Source: Polaromonas sp. | GTDB lineage: Bacteria; Pseudomonadota; Gammaproteobacteria; Burkholderiales; Burkholderiaceae_C | NCBI GenBank assembly: GCA_013823635.1 | Contig: PNML01000030.1 | Location: forward strand, 1-33,191 | Length of the DNA stretch: 33,191 nt | Reading direction: 5' to 3' | Part shown: positions 15,373-23,382 of the stretch, piece after piece | Layout: the number at the start of each line of letters is the position of its first letter | Position numbering within the stretch: the stretch's first letter is position 1 | Notes under the pieces: generated by a model | Told to the model about the DNA's origin: nothing | What the model saw: only the letters and a program-made list of their open reading frames with translations | The model's database searches: none | Program-made: the position numbers and the translations under genes

Positions 15373-16652
15373 TCAGGCGTTTGCCCACCCCTCCCTTTCG
15401 TCCGCCAACGGCGCTGCGTGCGGCCCTGTTGTGTGCCGGTTTGTTCGCGGGCACATTCGCCTGGGCCACGGTGGACCTGGCCCTGCGCCTGGAAACATCG
15501 CTGAGCAGCAACAGCAACCTGTTCCGCGTGGCAGAGCCGGGCACCGCCACGGTACCGGTGCCCACGGAAGTGGTGTCCGCCAGGGCCCAACGCTACCTGA
15601 TGGCCTTTGCAGCGGGTCTGCCACTGGATTCGGACGACACGCGCCTGGTGTTGACCACACAACTGGGCTGGGACCGGTACAACGGAAACAACAACATCAA
15701 CAACCAGAGCAAGGAAGTGACAGTCAGATTGCCGTGGCGCTTCGGAAAGCTGGTAGAAGGAGAATGGGTCAAAGGCCACACCACCCTGCCCTACGCACTC
15801 GACCAAGACTACCAGCGGCTGGACCTCGTGACCCGTGACTGGCATGGCATGGTCGTGACACTCAAACCCACCCCCTGGCTGTCTTTCCCGGCACAGGTGG
15901 TTCGCCAGACGCTGCGCCACCAGGACCAGCTGGCCCACGGCAACCTGGACGAAAGCCGCACCCGCACCAGCTTGGCGGCCCGCTACCTCTCGCCCACGGG
16001 CAGCAGTGTGCAGCTGGGGTCGGCCCGCACCCAAGCCACCTTTCCACGCAGAGGCGCTGTGCCCGAGTTGTCCAACCGCGCCGAGTTCACCGACCAGGAC
16101 ACCTTTGTGGACATGACCTGGAACTACAGCCCGCTGACGCAACTGAGCTGGCGCTGGACCAACCGGCAACGCCACTACGCAGCAGCCCCCGAACTCAACA
16201 GCCACATGGTGCTGAGCCGCCTGAACCTGAGCCACGCGCCCTCGCCCCTGTCACGGGTGGATGTCCAGTGGTGGCAACAACCCACGGAAACCGACAACCC
16301 GGCCCTGCTGTATGGGGCCACCCGTGGCTTTGGCATCGGCATCAACTGGTTCGTCACGCCGTTGTCCACCCTGACATTGCAGTGGCAGCAAGAGTCACAG
16401 GAAGACAAACCATCGGCGCCGGGCAACACCTTTGCCCTGGAAAACCCCAAAACCCGCCGACTGGCCGCCCGCCTTCAGCACAACATCGTGAGGGGGGTGA
16501 ACGCTTTTGTGGACGTGGCCAGGGAAACCCGCACGCGTGAACGCCAGGGCCGATCTGCGCAGAACGTGGTCCGGGTGGGGCTGGACTACACCTACGACAA
16601 CATCCCTGGCGCGGTGGCTCGCACGCGCGCCGCGCCGGCCCCGGAATTTTGA
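15369..16652 (+). CDS. epsL: EpsL-like outer-membrane beta-barrel protein
   Basis: The 427-residue protein has a signal peptide (LRAALLCAGLFAGTFAWA) and then alternating polar/hydrophobic strands over its whole length (for example VDLALRLETSLSSNSNLFR, TRLVLTTQLGWDRY, VVRVGLDYTY), typical of an outer-membrane barrel. The overall pattern resembles the EpsL proteins of exosortase-associated EPS loci, often labelled biosynthesis regulators though they look like barrels. It may be a route or anchor for polymer at the cell surface, working with the Wza-like exporter. Its ATG overlaps the hydrolase stop. The C-terminus does not end in the usual aromatic residue run; AAPAPEF follows the last strand. 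The next gene converges from the minus strand 16 bases away. Confidence 0.8.
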   Translation: MIRRLPTPPFRPPTALRAALLCAGLFAGTFAWATVDLALRLETSLSSNSNLFRVAEPGTATVPVPTEVVSARAQRYLMAFAAGLPLDSDDTRLVLTTQLGWDRYNGNNNINNQSKEVTVRLPWRFGKLVEGEWVKGHTTLPYALDQDYQRLDLVTRDWHGMVVTLKPTPWLSFPAQVVRQTLRHQDQLAHGNLDESRTRTSLAARYLSPTGSSVQLGSARTQATFPRRGAVPELSNRAEFTDQDTFVDMTWNYSPLTQLSWRWTNRQRHYAAAPELNSHMVLSRLNLSHAPSPLSRVDVQWWQQPTETDNPALLYGATRGFGIGINWFVTPLSTLTLQWQQESQEDKPSAPGNTFALENPKTRRLAARLQHNIVRGVNAFVDVARETRTRERQGRSAQNVVRVGLDYTYDNIPGAVARTRAAPAPEF

Positions 16653-16668
16653 GCTCCGGCGCGGCGCA

Positions 16669-17892
16669 TCAATCGCGGTCGGTTCGCTTCCAGACACGCT
16701 CCCGCTGTCTGACAAAGCGTTTGTAGATGCCCAGCTTGGACCACACGTAGCGGGGCACACCCAGCAGCTCAGCCCCACTGAGCACCCCGCGACCCCACTG
16801 CCACCAGGCAAGCAGCACCGCCAGGGCGCACAGGGCCAGCAGGCCCATGGCCCACACGGCCACCCACCACCACCCCGTCCAGGCGCTGGACAGCAGGGCC
16901 AGCGCCCCCACGACCAGCTGCGCAAGCACCAGCAAACTCAGCGGGGGCACGGCGATGTCGAGCGCCAACGCCAACACGCGGGCATCACGCCGGCGCCAGG
17001 CCAGTGCCAGCATGCCCGGCAGCTCATCCTGGAGCATGCCCAGGTGGCCATGCTCCCAACGGCTGCGCTGCGTTTGCACGGTTTGGGCATTCACCGGAAA
17101 TTGGCTGAGCACGCCCACATCGGGGTAGAAGCTGGCCATGTGCCCTTGCGCCGCCAGGGTCATGGTCAGTTGCAGGTCCTCCACAATGTGCCCACTGGCC
17201 AGGTTCTGCTGGCCAATGATGGCCCATGGAAAGGCCATGCCCGTGCCCATGAGCTGGCATGGTGCCCCCAAGCGACCCCACCCCGTGGGCCGCACCCAGG
17301 TCTTCACCAACCAAGCGAAAGCCGCCACCTTCACCGACACCGGTGCACCCGGAGGGGCCACCATCAGGTTCTTGCACTGCACCGGCGTGTGGCGGTCCAT
17401 GGTGACCTGGGCGAGTTGCTGCATGTCGGCGGCACTGACACGGCAGTCGGCATCCACCACCACCAGCACCTCGGGTGGGCACCGACGGATGTGTTCCAGA
17501 CCAAACTGCAGGGCATGGCCTTTTCCGCGCAGTGTCGGGTGCATGCGCTCCAACACCTCCACCCCCGCCAGCCTGGCCACGGCGGCGGTGTCGTCGGTGC
17601 AGTTGTCGGCCACCACCACCACCCGAAAGGCATCACCGTGGGCACTGGCCAAACCAGCCAGCGTGGCACCAATGCCCTGTGCCTCGTTGTGGGCGGGTAT
17701 CAGCACGGCCACCCTGGGAAACGTGGGCGCCGCGGTGTCGGCACCCACCGGGTTGGCCACAGGGGTGCCGACCTGACGCGCCGCAAAACGGGCCAGCAGC
17801 ACCTGGGCCACGAACACACCCGTGGGGACGGTGAAGCACAGCAGCGCACCACCCCACCACCACGCCAGCGCCAGCAAGCCCAGATCACCCAT
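16669..17892 (-). CDS. membrane-bound GT2 glycosyltransferase
   Basis: A 407-residue inner-membrane glycosyltransferase with a GT-A domain flanked by membrane helices. Visible are one N-terminal helix (about 5-35), VLIPAHNE (64-70), VVADNCTDD, the metal-binding DAD (147-149), a VED (237-239) and QRSRW (275-279). The last is the Q-x-x-R-W motif typical of processive synthases of cellulose or hyaluronan type, but also of some single-sugar transferases. Two to three helices follow (about 310-375) and the end is strongly basic. It overlaps the Wzy-like gene by 8 bases and ends the minus-strand EPS run. In a Wzx/Wzy locus it most likely adds one sugar to the lipid-linked unit; its donor cannot be told. 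Confidence 0.9.
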   Translation of the reverse strand: MGDLGLLALAWWWGGALLCFTVPTGVFVAQVLLARFAARQVGTPVANPVGADTAAPTFPRVAVLIPAHNEAQGIGATLAGLASAHGDAFRVVVVADNCTDDTAAVARLAGVEVLERMHPTLRGKGHALQFGLEHIRRCPPEVLVVVDADCRVSAADMQQLAQVTMDRHTPVQCKNLMVAPPGAPVSVKVAAFAWLVKTWVRPTGWGRLGAPCQLMGTGMAFPWAIIGQQNLASGHIVEDLQLTMTLAAQGHMASFYPDVGVLSQFPVNAQTVQTQRSRWEHGHLGMLQDELPGMLALAWRRRDARVLALALDIAVPPLSLLVLAQLVVGALALLSSAWTGWWWVAVWAMGLLALCALAVLLAWWQWGRGVLSGAELLGVPRYVWSKLGIYKRFVRQRERVWKRTDRD

Positions 17893-19222
17893 TGTTCAAT
17901 TCACCCGGTGTGCGCGCACGGTCGTGGCTCCACAAGTCTTGGTTGACCATGGCCATGGACATGAACAACACCACCTGCAAAAACAACAGAATCCGCAAGG
18001 CCGTGCTCTCGGTGGCGTTGGACAGCAAAAACACCGCCAGCAACGACAGGTGGAACGCGAATTTGGGCCGATCCACCCGCACCAATCGGATGACGTTGAC
18101 CAAATGGTTCAACAGCATCAGCACAAACAAACCAAAACCCGCCACCCCCAGCTCGTTCAACACCTCCAGGTAGCCGTTGTGGGCGGAGTTGGGCGTCCAG
18201 TAAAAGTGGCTCACCAACTCCTGCGAGGGGCTGCCCGGCCCCAGCCAGAACGAACCGTACCCGAGGCCAAAGGCCCAGTGTTTCTCGATCTCCAGCCACA
18301 TGTACTCCCAAATTTCGGTTCGACCGGTCAGATCGGCAGACTTGCCGAACAGGGCCGAAAACGGCTCGATCAGCTCCTCCCACAGCGGCAGTCGGGAATG
18401 CTGGAAAAAGAACACCGTCAGCCCCACCGTGAGCACCATCATCACCACCACCACCAGACGGGCAATGGCCAGCGGTGTGCGGATGTAGGCCCGGTACAGC
18501 GAGAGGTACAGCCCCATGGACATCAATGCCAGGAACAGGCTGGTGGAACTGCGGGACATCACCAGGCAGGTGAGGATCACCAGGCAGCTCAGTGACGCCA
18601 CCCACCACCGCCGGGGTGCCAGGGTTTGCAACACCAGCCAGAAAAACAGACTCACGGCCGACACAATGCCCAGGGTGTTTTTCTGGTCGAGGATGCCGCG
18701 CCAGGCCCCCGCCAGACTGACGACCGACTCCCGCCCGATGTCGGGCACAAACACGCCGGCCAGGATCGACAAAAACAGGATGACCGTCAAGCCATCCAGC
18801 CCGGTGCGCAGCAGCTTCACAAAATCGTGCCGACACAGGTGGGCCACGGACAGGCCAATGAGCAACACGCCAAAAAACTGAAATGAGCGTTTGATGACCG
18901 CTCCTGGCTCGGGGGACCAGCCAACGGTGAGCACGCAGTAGGCCAGCAACAGCCACACAAACGGGTTTTTGGCGGCCGGGTAGACGACGGCCCAGCCAGC
19001 GGTTTTGTAGATCACCCAGGCGGCCAAGGCAAACACACTGGTCCATTGCAGGCGGAGCACCCAAGAGCCATCGGACGACTCGGACACCACATCGTAGTTC
19101 CACGACAGCCCTGTGGGCAGTGCCGCAAACGCCAACGCCACCAGAAACAACCACCACCCAGCCCACTGCCAGGCGTGGGGCTCACCCTGTTGGCGCGGTG
19201 TTGGCGTGTCAGCGGTATTCAT
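17885..19222 (-). CDS. Wzy-type polymerase or O-antigen-ligase-family protein
   Basis: The 445-residue protein has about ten to eleven predicted membrane helices and the large periplasmic loop of the Wzy_C/WaaL family, with LTGRTEIWEYMW, GLGYGSFW and AHNGYLEVLNELGVAG. In a locus with a flippase and no lipid A genes it is best read as the EPS polymerase that joins repeat units in the periplasm. I took ATG 19222, which overlaps the preceding GT2 gene by 14 bases; an upstream Met in frame (19294) would run far into that gene and adds no family-like sequence. RxxxFQFFGV in the third helix region is typical of this superfamily. Confidence 0.88.
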   Translation of the reverse strand: MNTADTPTPRQQGEPHAWQWAGWWLFLVALAFAALPTGLSWNYDVVSESSDGSWVLRLQWTSVFALAAWVIYKTAGWAVVYPAAKNPFVWLLLAYCVLTVGWSPEPGAVIKRSFQFFGVLLIGLSVAHLCRHDFVKLLRTGLDGLTVILFLSILAGVFVPDIGRESVVSLAGAWRGILDQKNTLGIVSAVSLFFWLVLQTLAPRRWWVASLSCLVILTCLVMSRSSTSLFLALMSMGLYLSLYRAYIRTPLAIARLVVVVMMVLTVGLTVFFFQHSRLPLWEELIEPFSALFGKSADLTGRTEIWEYMWLEIEKHWAFGLGYGSFWLGPGSPSQELVSHFYWTPNSAHNGYLEVLNELGVAGFGLFVLMLLNHLVNVIRLVRVDRPKFAFHLSLLAVFLLSNATESTALRILLFLQVVLFMSMAMVNQDLWSHDRARTPGELNNG

Positions 19223-20147
19223 GGTAGCTGCGGCCGAAAAGGGAAGACAGCTTGCCAACCTGGGCCGCCACCTTGCGCCACCAGTAAAACCCACGGATGA
19301 CCGAAAACGGGTAGCTGAGCGCCGTCAGCAGCAACGACAGCACCAGCAACCCGCCGCTGCGCAGCAGCAGCAGGCACCAGTTCATGCCCCACTGGACCCC
19401 TGACGAGCCGTGCAAGCTGGTTCGGATCCAGGTTTGCCCAATGCGGTAGGAGCGCCGGGTCAACCAACGCGTGTTGGCCCGGTCAAACGGCACCGTTTCA
19501 TGGACAACCGCCTCCGCGCACCAGGCGGACCTGAATCCGCGGCGGTACAGCTCCTGGAAAAACAGGGTGTCTTCGGCACCCGTTTTGCCATAACTCTCGT
19601 CAAATGGCGGTGAAAACGCTTGGAAACACGAGCGGTGGAGAAGCACATTGCCGCCACGGACGGCTTCCAATGGCACAGGTTCGCCGGGTTCGTAGCTCGG
19701 TTGGTCAAAGAACCGCCCCTGCCGTATCCAGTCGGGTGAGCGCTCGTCAAACACCGGCAGGATGGGGCCGAAGATCACCTGGGCCTGTGTATCCCGGTGG
19801 GTCTGGAGCAATTGGTGCACCCAATTCGGACCGTCCGGGTACTGGTCATCGTCAATCAGCAGCAGGAACTCACCGCCGGCCATGGCCACCACCCGGTTGC
19901 GGGCCAGGGAAATGTTGGGTCGGGGGAGGTTTTCATAACGCAACCGGATGGGCAGCTGGCTGGCCCAGCTGGCGAGCACGGGTTGTGATGAAAAACCCGG
20001 GTCGTTGTCCACCACCACGACCTCACATTCGGCGGGCCCGCCAGGAAAATCCAGCTGCGCGATCCGGCCCAGCAAAAAATCCAGTTGCTGGGGACGCTTG
20101 TGGGTACAGATGCAAATGCTGATCAGCATGTCAGGCTCGGACAACAT
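19209..20147 (-). CDS. GT2 family glycosyltransferase
   Basis: This 312-residue protein has a GT-A fold of family 2: LISICICTHKRPQQLDFLL at the start, CEVVVVDNDPG, a DDD at the metal site (LLLIDDDQYPD), and GAEDTLFFQELYRRG for acceptor handling. Residues about 255-285 form one or two hydrophobic helices, which would hold it at the inner membrane. It should add one sugar to the lipid-linked EPS unit. Two starts are possible, ATG 20147 or ATG 20129 six codons later; the first overlaps the flippase gene by 17 bases, and neither has a clear ribosome binding site. The sugar is unknown. Confidence 0.9.
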   Translation of the reverse strand: MLSEPDMLISICICTHKRPQQLDFLLGRIAQLDFPGGPAECEVVVVDNDPGFSSQPVLASWASQLPIRLRYENLPRPNISLARNRVVAMAGGEFLLLIDDDQYPDGPNWVHQLLQTHRDTQAQVIFGPILPVFDERSPDWIRQGRFFDQPSYEPGEPVPLEAVRGGNVLLHRSCFQAFSPPFDESYGKTGAEDTLFFQELYRRGFRSAWCAEAVVHETVPFDRANTRWLTRRSYRIGQTWIRTSLHGSSGVQWGMNWCLLLLRSGGLLVLSLLLTALSYPFSVIRGFYWWRKVAAQVGKLSSLFGRSYHEYR

Positions 20148-21384
20148 TCATTTTTTTCATGGACTTGGGCAACAGGTAGCCCCACAGAATGGCCGTCTCC
20201 AGGGACTCGGATGCCACCAGGCACCACACCACGGCAGGCATGCCGTACACCGCAGGCAGCCACAGCAGCAACCCCGACTGTAAACACAAGGACACCACAC
20301 TGACCAGCAGCATGGGCCGGTAGGCCTCAAACCCCACCAACAGGCCCACCGCAATGAACTTGACCGTGTAAACCGAGAAATACACGCCCCACACGAACGT
20401 CAAGCCCTGAAGGCCACCGTATTTGTCTGCCGACAGCAGCAACACCACCCAGTCGTAGCCCAGCGCCAGCACCCCGAAATACCCCAGGATGGGGGTGAAG
20501 ATGAGGGCCAGCGACTTCGCCAGGAACACGCGCATTTTCCGCCGGTCGTTGTCACCCACCAAGCGCGCGATGTCGGCACGCGCCATCTGGAACCAGGCCA
20601 CGGTGATCAAACCCACGGGCATCAGCAGCAGGCGGGCGGCATTCAACTCGGCCGTGGCCGCCAGGCCCAGCATGGCGCCGGTCAGGTAGAGGTAAATGCT
20701 GTTGCCCAGCCACCCCACCAGCACACCCGGCACCGCCCAGCGGGTGATGCCCCAGTGTTCCCGGAGTGTGCGCCACACCGCGGCCAAACCCGCGTCTGCC
20801 CGCTCCACCGACACATTGGCCGTGGCCAGCAGGGCCAGCGCATTGGCCAGCGTCAGCACGCTGAAAATCAGGAACACACTGAAGTGGTCGAGCACATACA
20901 GCGCCACACCACCCAGCGCGGCCACCACGAAGTAGCCACCGTCCAGGCGCAGCACGTCCACCGGTCTGCGCAGCAGGTACAGCGTGGAACGCTTGAAATC
21001 CCGAAACGTGAGCGACACGATGTACACCCCAAAGCCAAAGGCCCCCAGCACCGCATCCAGGGCACTGATGCCTTCAGGCTGTATGTAGGCGCCAGCCAGG
21101 GCAAACACAGCCCCAAGCACCACCCCGGTGCTGCGGGCCAGGCGTTGCGCCTGGGCCAGCAACTTCTCCAGGGCCACCCCCGTGTTGCGGGAGCTGAGGT
21201 TGGCCACCGCATTGGTCACCAACGCGTCGATGAAGCCACAGATCAGCAAGCCCATGGCAAACAGCTGCACGTAGGCGCCGTACACCTCTTTGGGTGCCAG
21301 GCGAATCAGGAACACGCCAATGGCGAAATTCAGGCCACTGAGCATGACCTGATCGGCGACCGACGCCAGGGAGCGGAGAATCAT
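20131..21384 (-). CDS. wzx: Wzx-type oligosaccharide flippase
   Basis: A 417-residue polytopic protein with about twelve hydrophobic helices, starting SLASVADQVMLSGLNFAIGVFLIRLAP in the manner of the Wzx/RfbX members of the MOP exporter superfamily. It should move the undecaprenyl-linked EPS repeat unit across the inner membrane for Wzy. It lies between the epimerase gene (21-base gap) and a GT2 gene (17-base overlap). Sequence similarity in this family is low and rests on helix pattern and context, so the substrate is inferred. Confidence 0.87.
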   Translation of the reverse strand: MILRSLASVADQVMLSGLNFAIGVFLIRLAPKEVYGAYVQLFAMGLLICGFIDALVTNAVANLSSRNTGVALEKLLAQAQRLARSTGVVLGAVFALAGAYIQPEGISALDAVLGAFGFGVYIVSLTFRDFKRSTLYLLRRPVDVLRLDGGYFVVAALGGVALYVLDHFSVFLIFSVLTLANALALLATANVSVERADAGLAAVWRTLREHWGITRWAVPGVLVGWLGNSIYLYLTGAMLGLAATAELNAARLLLMPVGLITVAWFQMARADIARLVGDNDRRKMRVFLAKSLALIFTPILGYFGVLALGYDWVVLLLSADKYGGLQGLTFVWGVYFSVYTVKFIAVGLLVGFEAYRPMLLVSVVSLCLQSGLLLWLPAVYGMPAVVWCLVASESLETAILWGYLLPKSMKKMNVVRA

Positions 21385-21405
21385 GTCAGCGCACCGCCCG
21401 GTGGC

Positions 21406-22542
21406 TCAACGGGATGCGACCGGGGTGCGGGCAATCACCTGCAGGATGCGCTGGGCCGCCTGCCCATCGCCATAGGGGTTCTGTGCCTTGGACATGCGGG
21501 TGTATTCCGCCTGGTCGTCAAGCAAACGCGCCGCTTCGGCCAACAGGCGCTCGGGGTCGGTGCCCACCAGCTTGGCCGTTCCGGCCTGCATGGCCTCGGG
21601 GCGCTCCGTGCTGTCGCGCAGGACGAGCACGGGTTTGCCCAGGGAAGGGGCTTCCTCCTGCACGCCACCCGAATCGGTCAGGATGAAACACGAGCGGGCC
21701 ATGGCCTGCACAAATTCCGGGTAGTCCAGCGGATCGGTCAACTGCACACGGGGGTGACCGGAAAGCACCGGAAACACCACCTCGCGCACGCGGGGGCTCA
21801 GGTGCACGGGGAAGTTCACACGCACATCGGGGTAACGGGCCAGCAAGGTGAGTATGGCGTGGCAAAGGCCCCGCATCGGCTCGCCCTGGTTCTCTCGGCG
21901 GTGGGCCGTGACCAACACCTCCCGCCCATCCCCGGTCGGCAACTTGCCCTCGTTGGCCAGCTTGTTGCGCGTCCACAGCAGGGCATCGATGCCGGTGTTG
22001 CCCGTGACGGTGATGCGTTCGTCGGCAATGCCCTCGCGCAGCAAGTTGTCACGCGCACCCGCCGTGGGGGGAAAGTGCAGGTCGGCCAGGTGACCCGTCA
22101 TCACCCGGTTGGCTTCTTCGGGGTAGGGGCTGTACTTGTCGTGGGTGCGCAACCCGGCTTCCACATGGGCCACCGGAATCCGGTTGTAGAAAGCGGCCAG
22201 TGCGCCGGCAAATGTGGTGGTGGTGTCACCCTGCACCACCACCCAGTCGGGGCGGTGGGTTTTGAGCCAGTCGTTGATGCCCGACAGGCTGCTCATGGTG
22301 ATGTGCGCCAGGTCCTGGTTGGGGCGCATGATGTCCAGCGACACCGACGGCCGCAGGCCAAACCAGGCCAACATGCTGTCCAGCATTTCCTTGTGCTGCC
22401 CGGTACTGACCACGTCCACCTGGAACCGCTGGGGATCGGACTGGGCGGCCAGCACCAGGGGCGCAAGCTTCACGGCCTCCGGGCGGGTGCCCATGACCAC
22501 GGCCAGACGAATGGGAGAGGCGGACGACGGTAGCAGAGACAT
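21406..22542 (-). CDS. wecB: UDP-GlcNAc 2-epimerase (non-hydrolysing)
   Basis: The 378-residue enzyme interconverts UDP-GlcNAc and UDP-ManNAc. Seen are VMGTRPEAVKLAPL (17-29), STGQHKEML, VQGDTTTTFAGALAA (Asp106), HVEAGLRT (126-133), NTGIDAL, VTAHRREN and DSGGVQEEAPSLGKPVLVLR near the C-terminus, all hallmark segments of the WecB/MnaA GT-B fold. No WecC-type dehydrogenase is present in the window, so the product is probably used as ManNAc or oxidised by an enzyme encoded elsewhere. The ATG directly follows the stop of the WecG/TagA-type gene with no gap, so the two are probably translated together. Confidence 0.96.
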   Translation of the reverse strand: MSLLPSSASPIRLAVVMGTRPEAVKLAPLVLAAQSDPQRFQVDVVSTGQHKEMLDSMLAWFGLRPSVSLDIMRPNQDLAHITMSSLSGINDWLKTHRPDWVVVQGDTTTTFAGALAAFYNRIPVAHVEAGLRTHDKYSPYPEEANRVMTGHLADLHFPPTAGARDNLLREGIADERITVTGNTGIDALLWTRNKLANEGKLPTGDGREVLVTAHRRENQGEPMRGLCHAILTLLARYPDVRVNFPVHLSPRVREVVFPVLSGHPRVQLTDPLDYPEFVQAMARSCFILTDSGGVQEEAPSLGKPVLVLRDSTERPEAMQAGTAKLVGTDPERLLAEAARLLDDQAEYTRMSKAQNPYGDGQAAQRILQVIARTPVASR

Positions 22543-23382
22543 TCATTTGTTCCGGTAGTGGGGCAACAGCAAAGCCCGCAGCAGCAGCGCCACAAAGGTG
22601 GAGTTGGTGACCAGGTAGCGTTTCCACAACCGCCCAGGCTCCTGCACCAGTCGGTAGAACCACTCCATGCCCAGCCGTTGCACCCACAGGGGTGCGCGCT
22701 GGCGCAGGCCCGCCAACACGTCGAAGCTGCCACCCACGCCGATGGCCACCTTCACGTTCAGGCGATCCCATTGGCTTTCAATGAACTGCTCCTGGCGGGG
22801 CACACCCATGCCCACCAGCAGAATGCTGGCGCCGCTGTCGGCCACGGCCTGCGCCCTGGCGGCGGACTCGGCCACCGAAAAGTAACCATTGCCGTGGCCA
22901 ATGGACAGACGGGGAAATTTGGCTTGCAAACGTTGCACCAGGGTGTCCACCACCTCTTGTGTGGCCCCCAGAAAGTACACACCCTGGCCCTCGGCCTGGG
23001 CGCGTTCACACAGCAGCTCCACCAAGTCCACGCCGGTGACGCGTTCGGGCAACGGCGTGCCAAACCAGCGGGCGGCCCAGATCAGGGGTTGCCCATCGGC
23101 CACGGTCCAACGGGCGCGGTCCACAAAGCGCTGCAGGTCGGGGCTGTCGCGCATCATCATCAGGATGGACACGTTGACGGTCGCCAACCAGCCCCTGCGG
23201 TCGGCGGCCATGTCGGCAAACAACCTGTCCACACAGCCCGCCAAAGTGACGGGCAAAAACCGTCCGTTCAGCAAGTGAACCTCGGCGTGTGTATCGGTGG
23301 GGTCTGCCTGGTGCATCGGTGGTGGAAGTGGGCCTGACGGTGGGCGTGAAGTATGCAACGCAGTGCTTGCATTCAAATTCAT
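22543..23382 (-). CDS. WecG/TagA/CpsF family glycosyltransferase
   Basis: The protein (279 residues from ATG 23382) belongs to GT26, whose members transfer ManNAc or ManNAcA to an undecaprenyl-PP-linked acceptor. It shows the VTGVDLVELL segment with the Asp proposed as base, FLGATQEVVDTL, and LLVGMGVPRQEQFIESQWDRL. Next to wecB, it is likely to add ManNAc as the second sugar of the unit. The start is uncertain: ATG 23382 overlaps the cobQ stop as ATGA, ATG 23388 is two codons earlier, and ATG 23316 (MHQADPT) would leave a 62-base gap. The first ~35 residues are low-complexity and not family-like, so the latest start is possible. Confidence 0.92.
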   Translation of the reverse strand: MNLNASTALHTSRPPSGPLPPPMHQADPTDTHAEVHLLNGRFLPVTLAGCVDRLFADMAADRRGWLATVNVSILMMMRDSPDLQRFVDRARWTVADGQPLIWAARWFGTPLPERVTGVDLVELLCERAQAEGQGVYFLGATQEVVDTLVQRLQAKFPRLSIGHGNGYFSVAESAARAQAVADSGASILLVGMGVPRQEQFIESQWDRLNVKVAIGVGGSFDVLAGLRQRAPLWVQRLGMEWFYRLVQEPGRLWKRYLVTNSTFVALLLRALLLPHYRNK

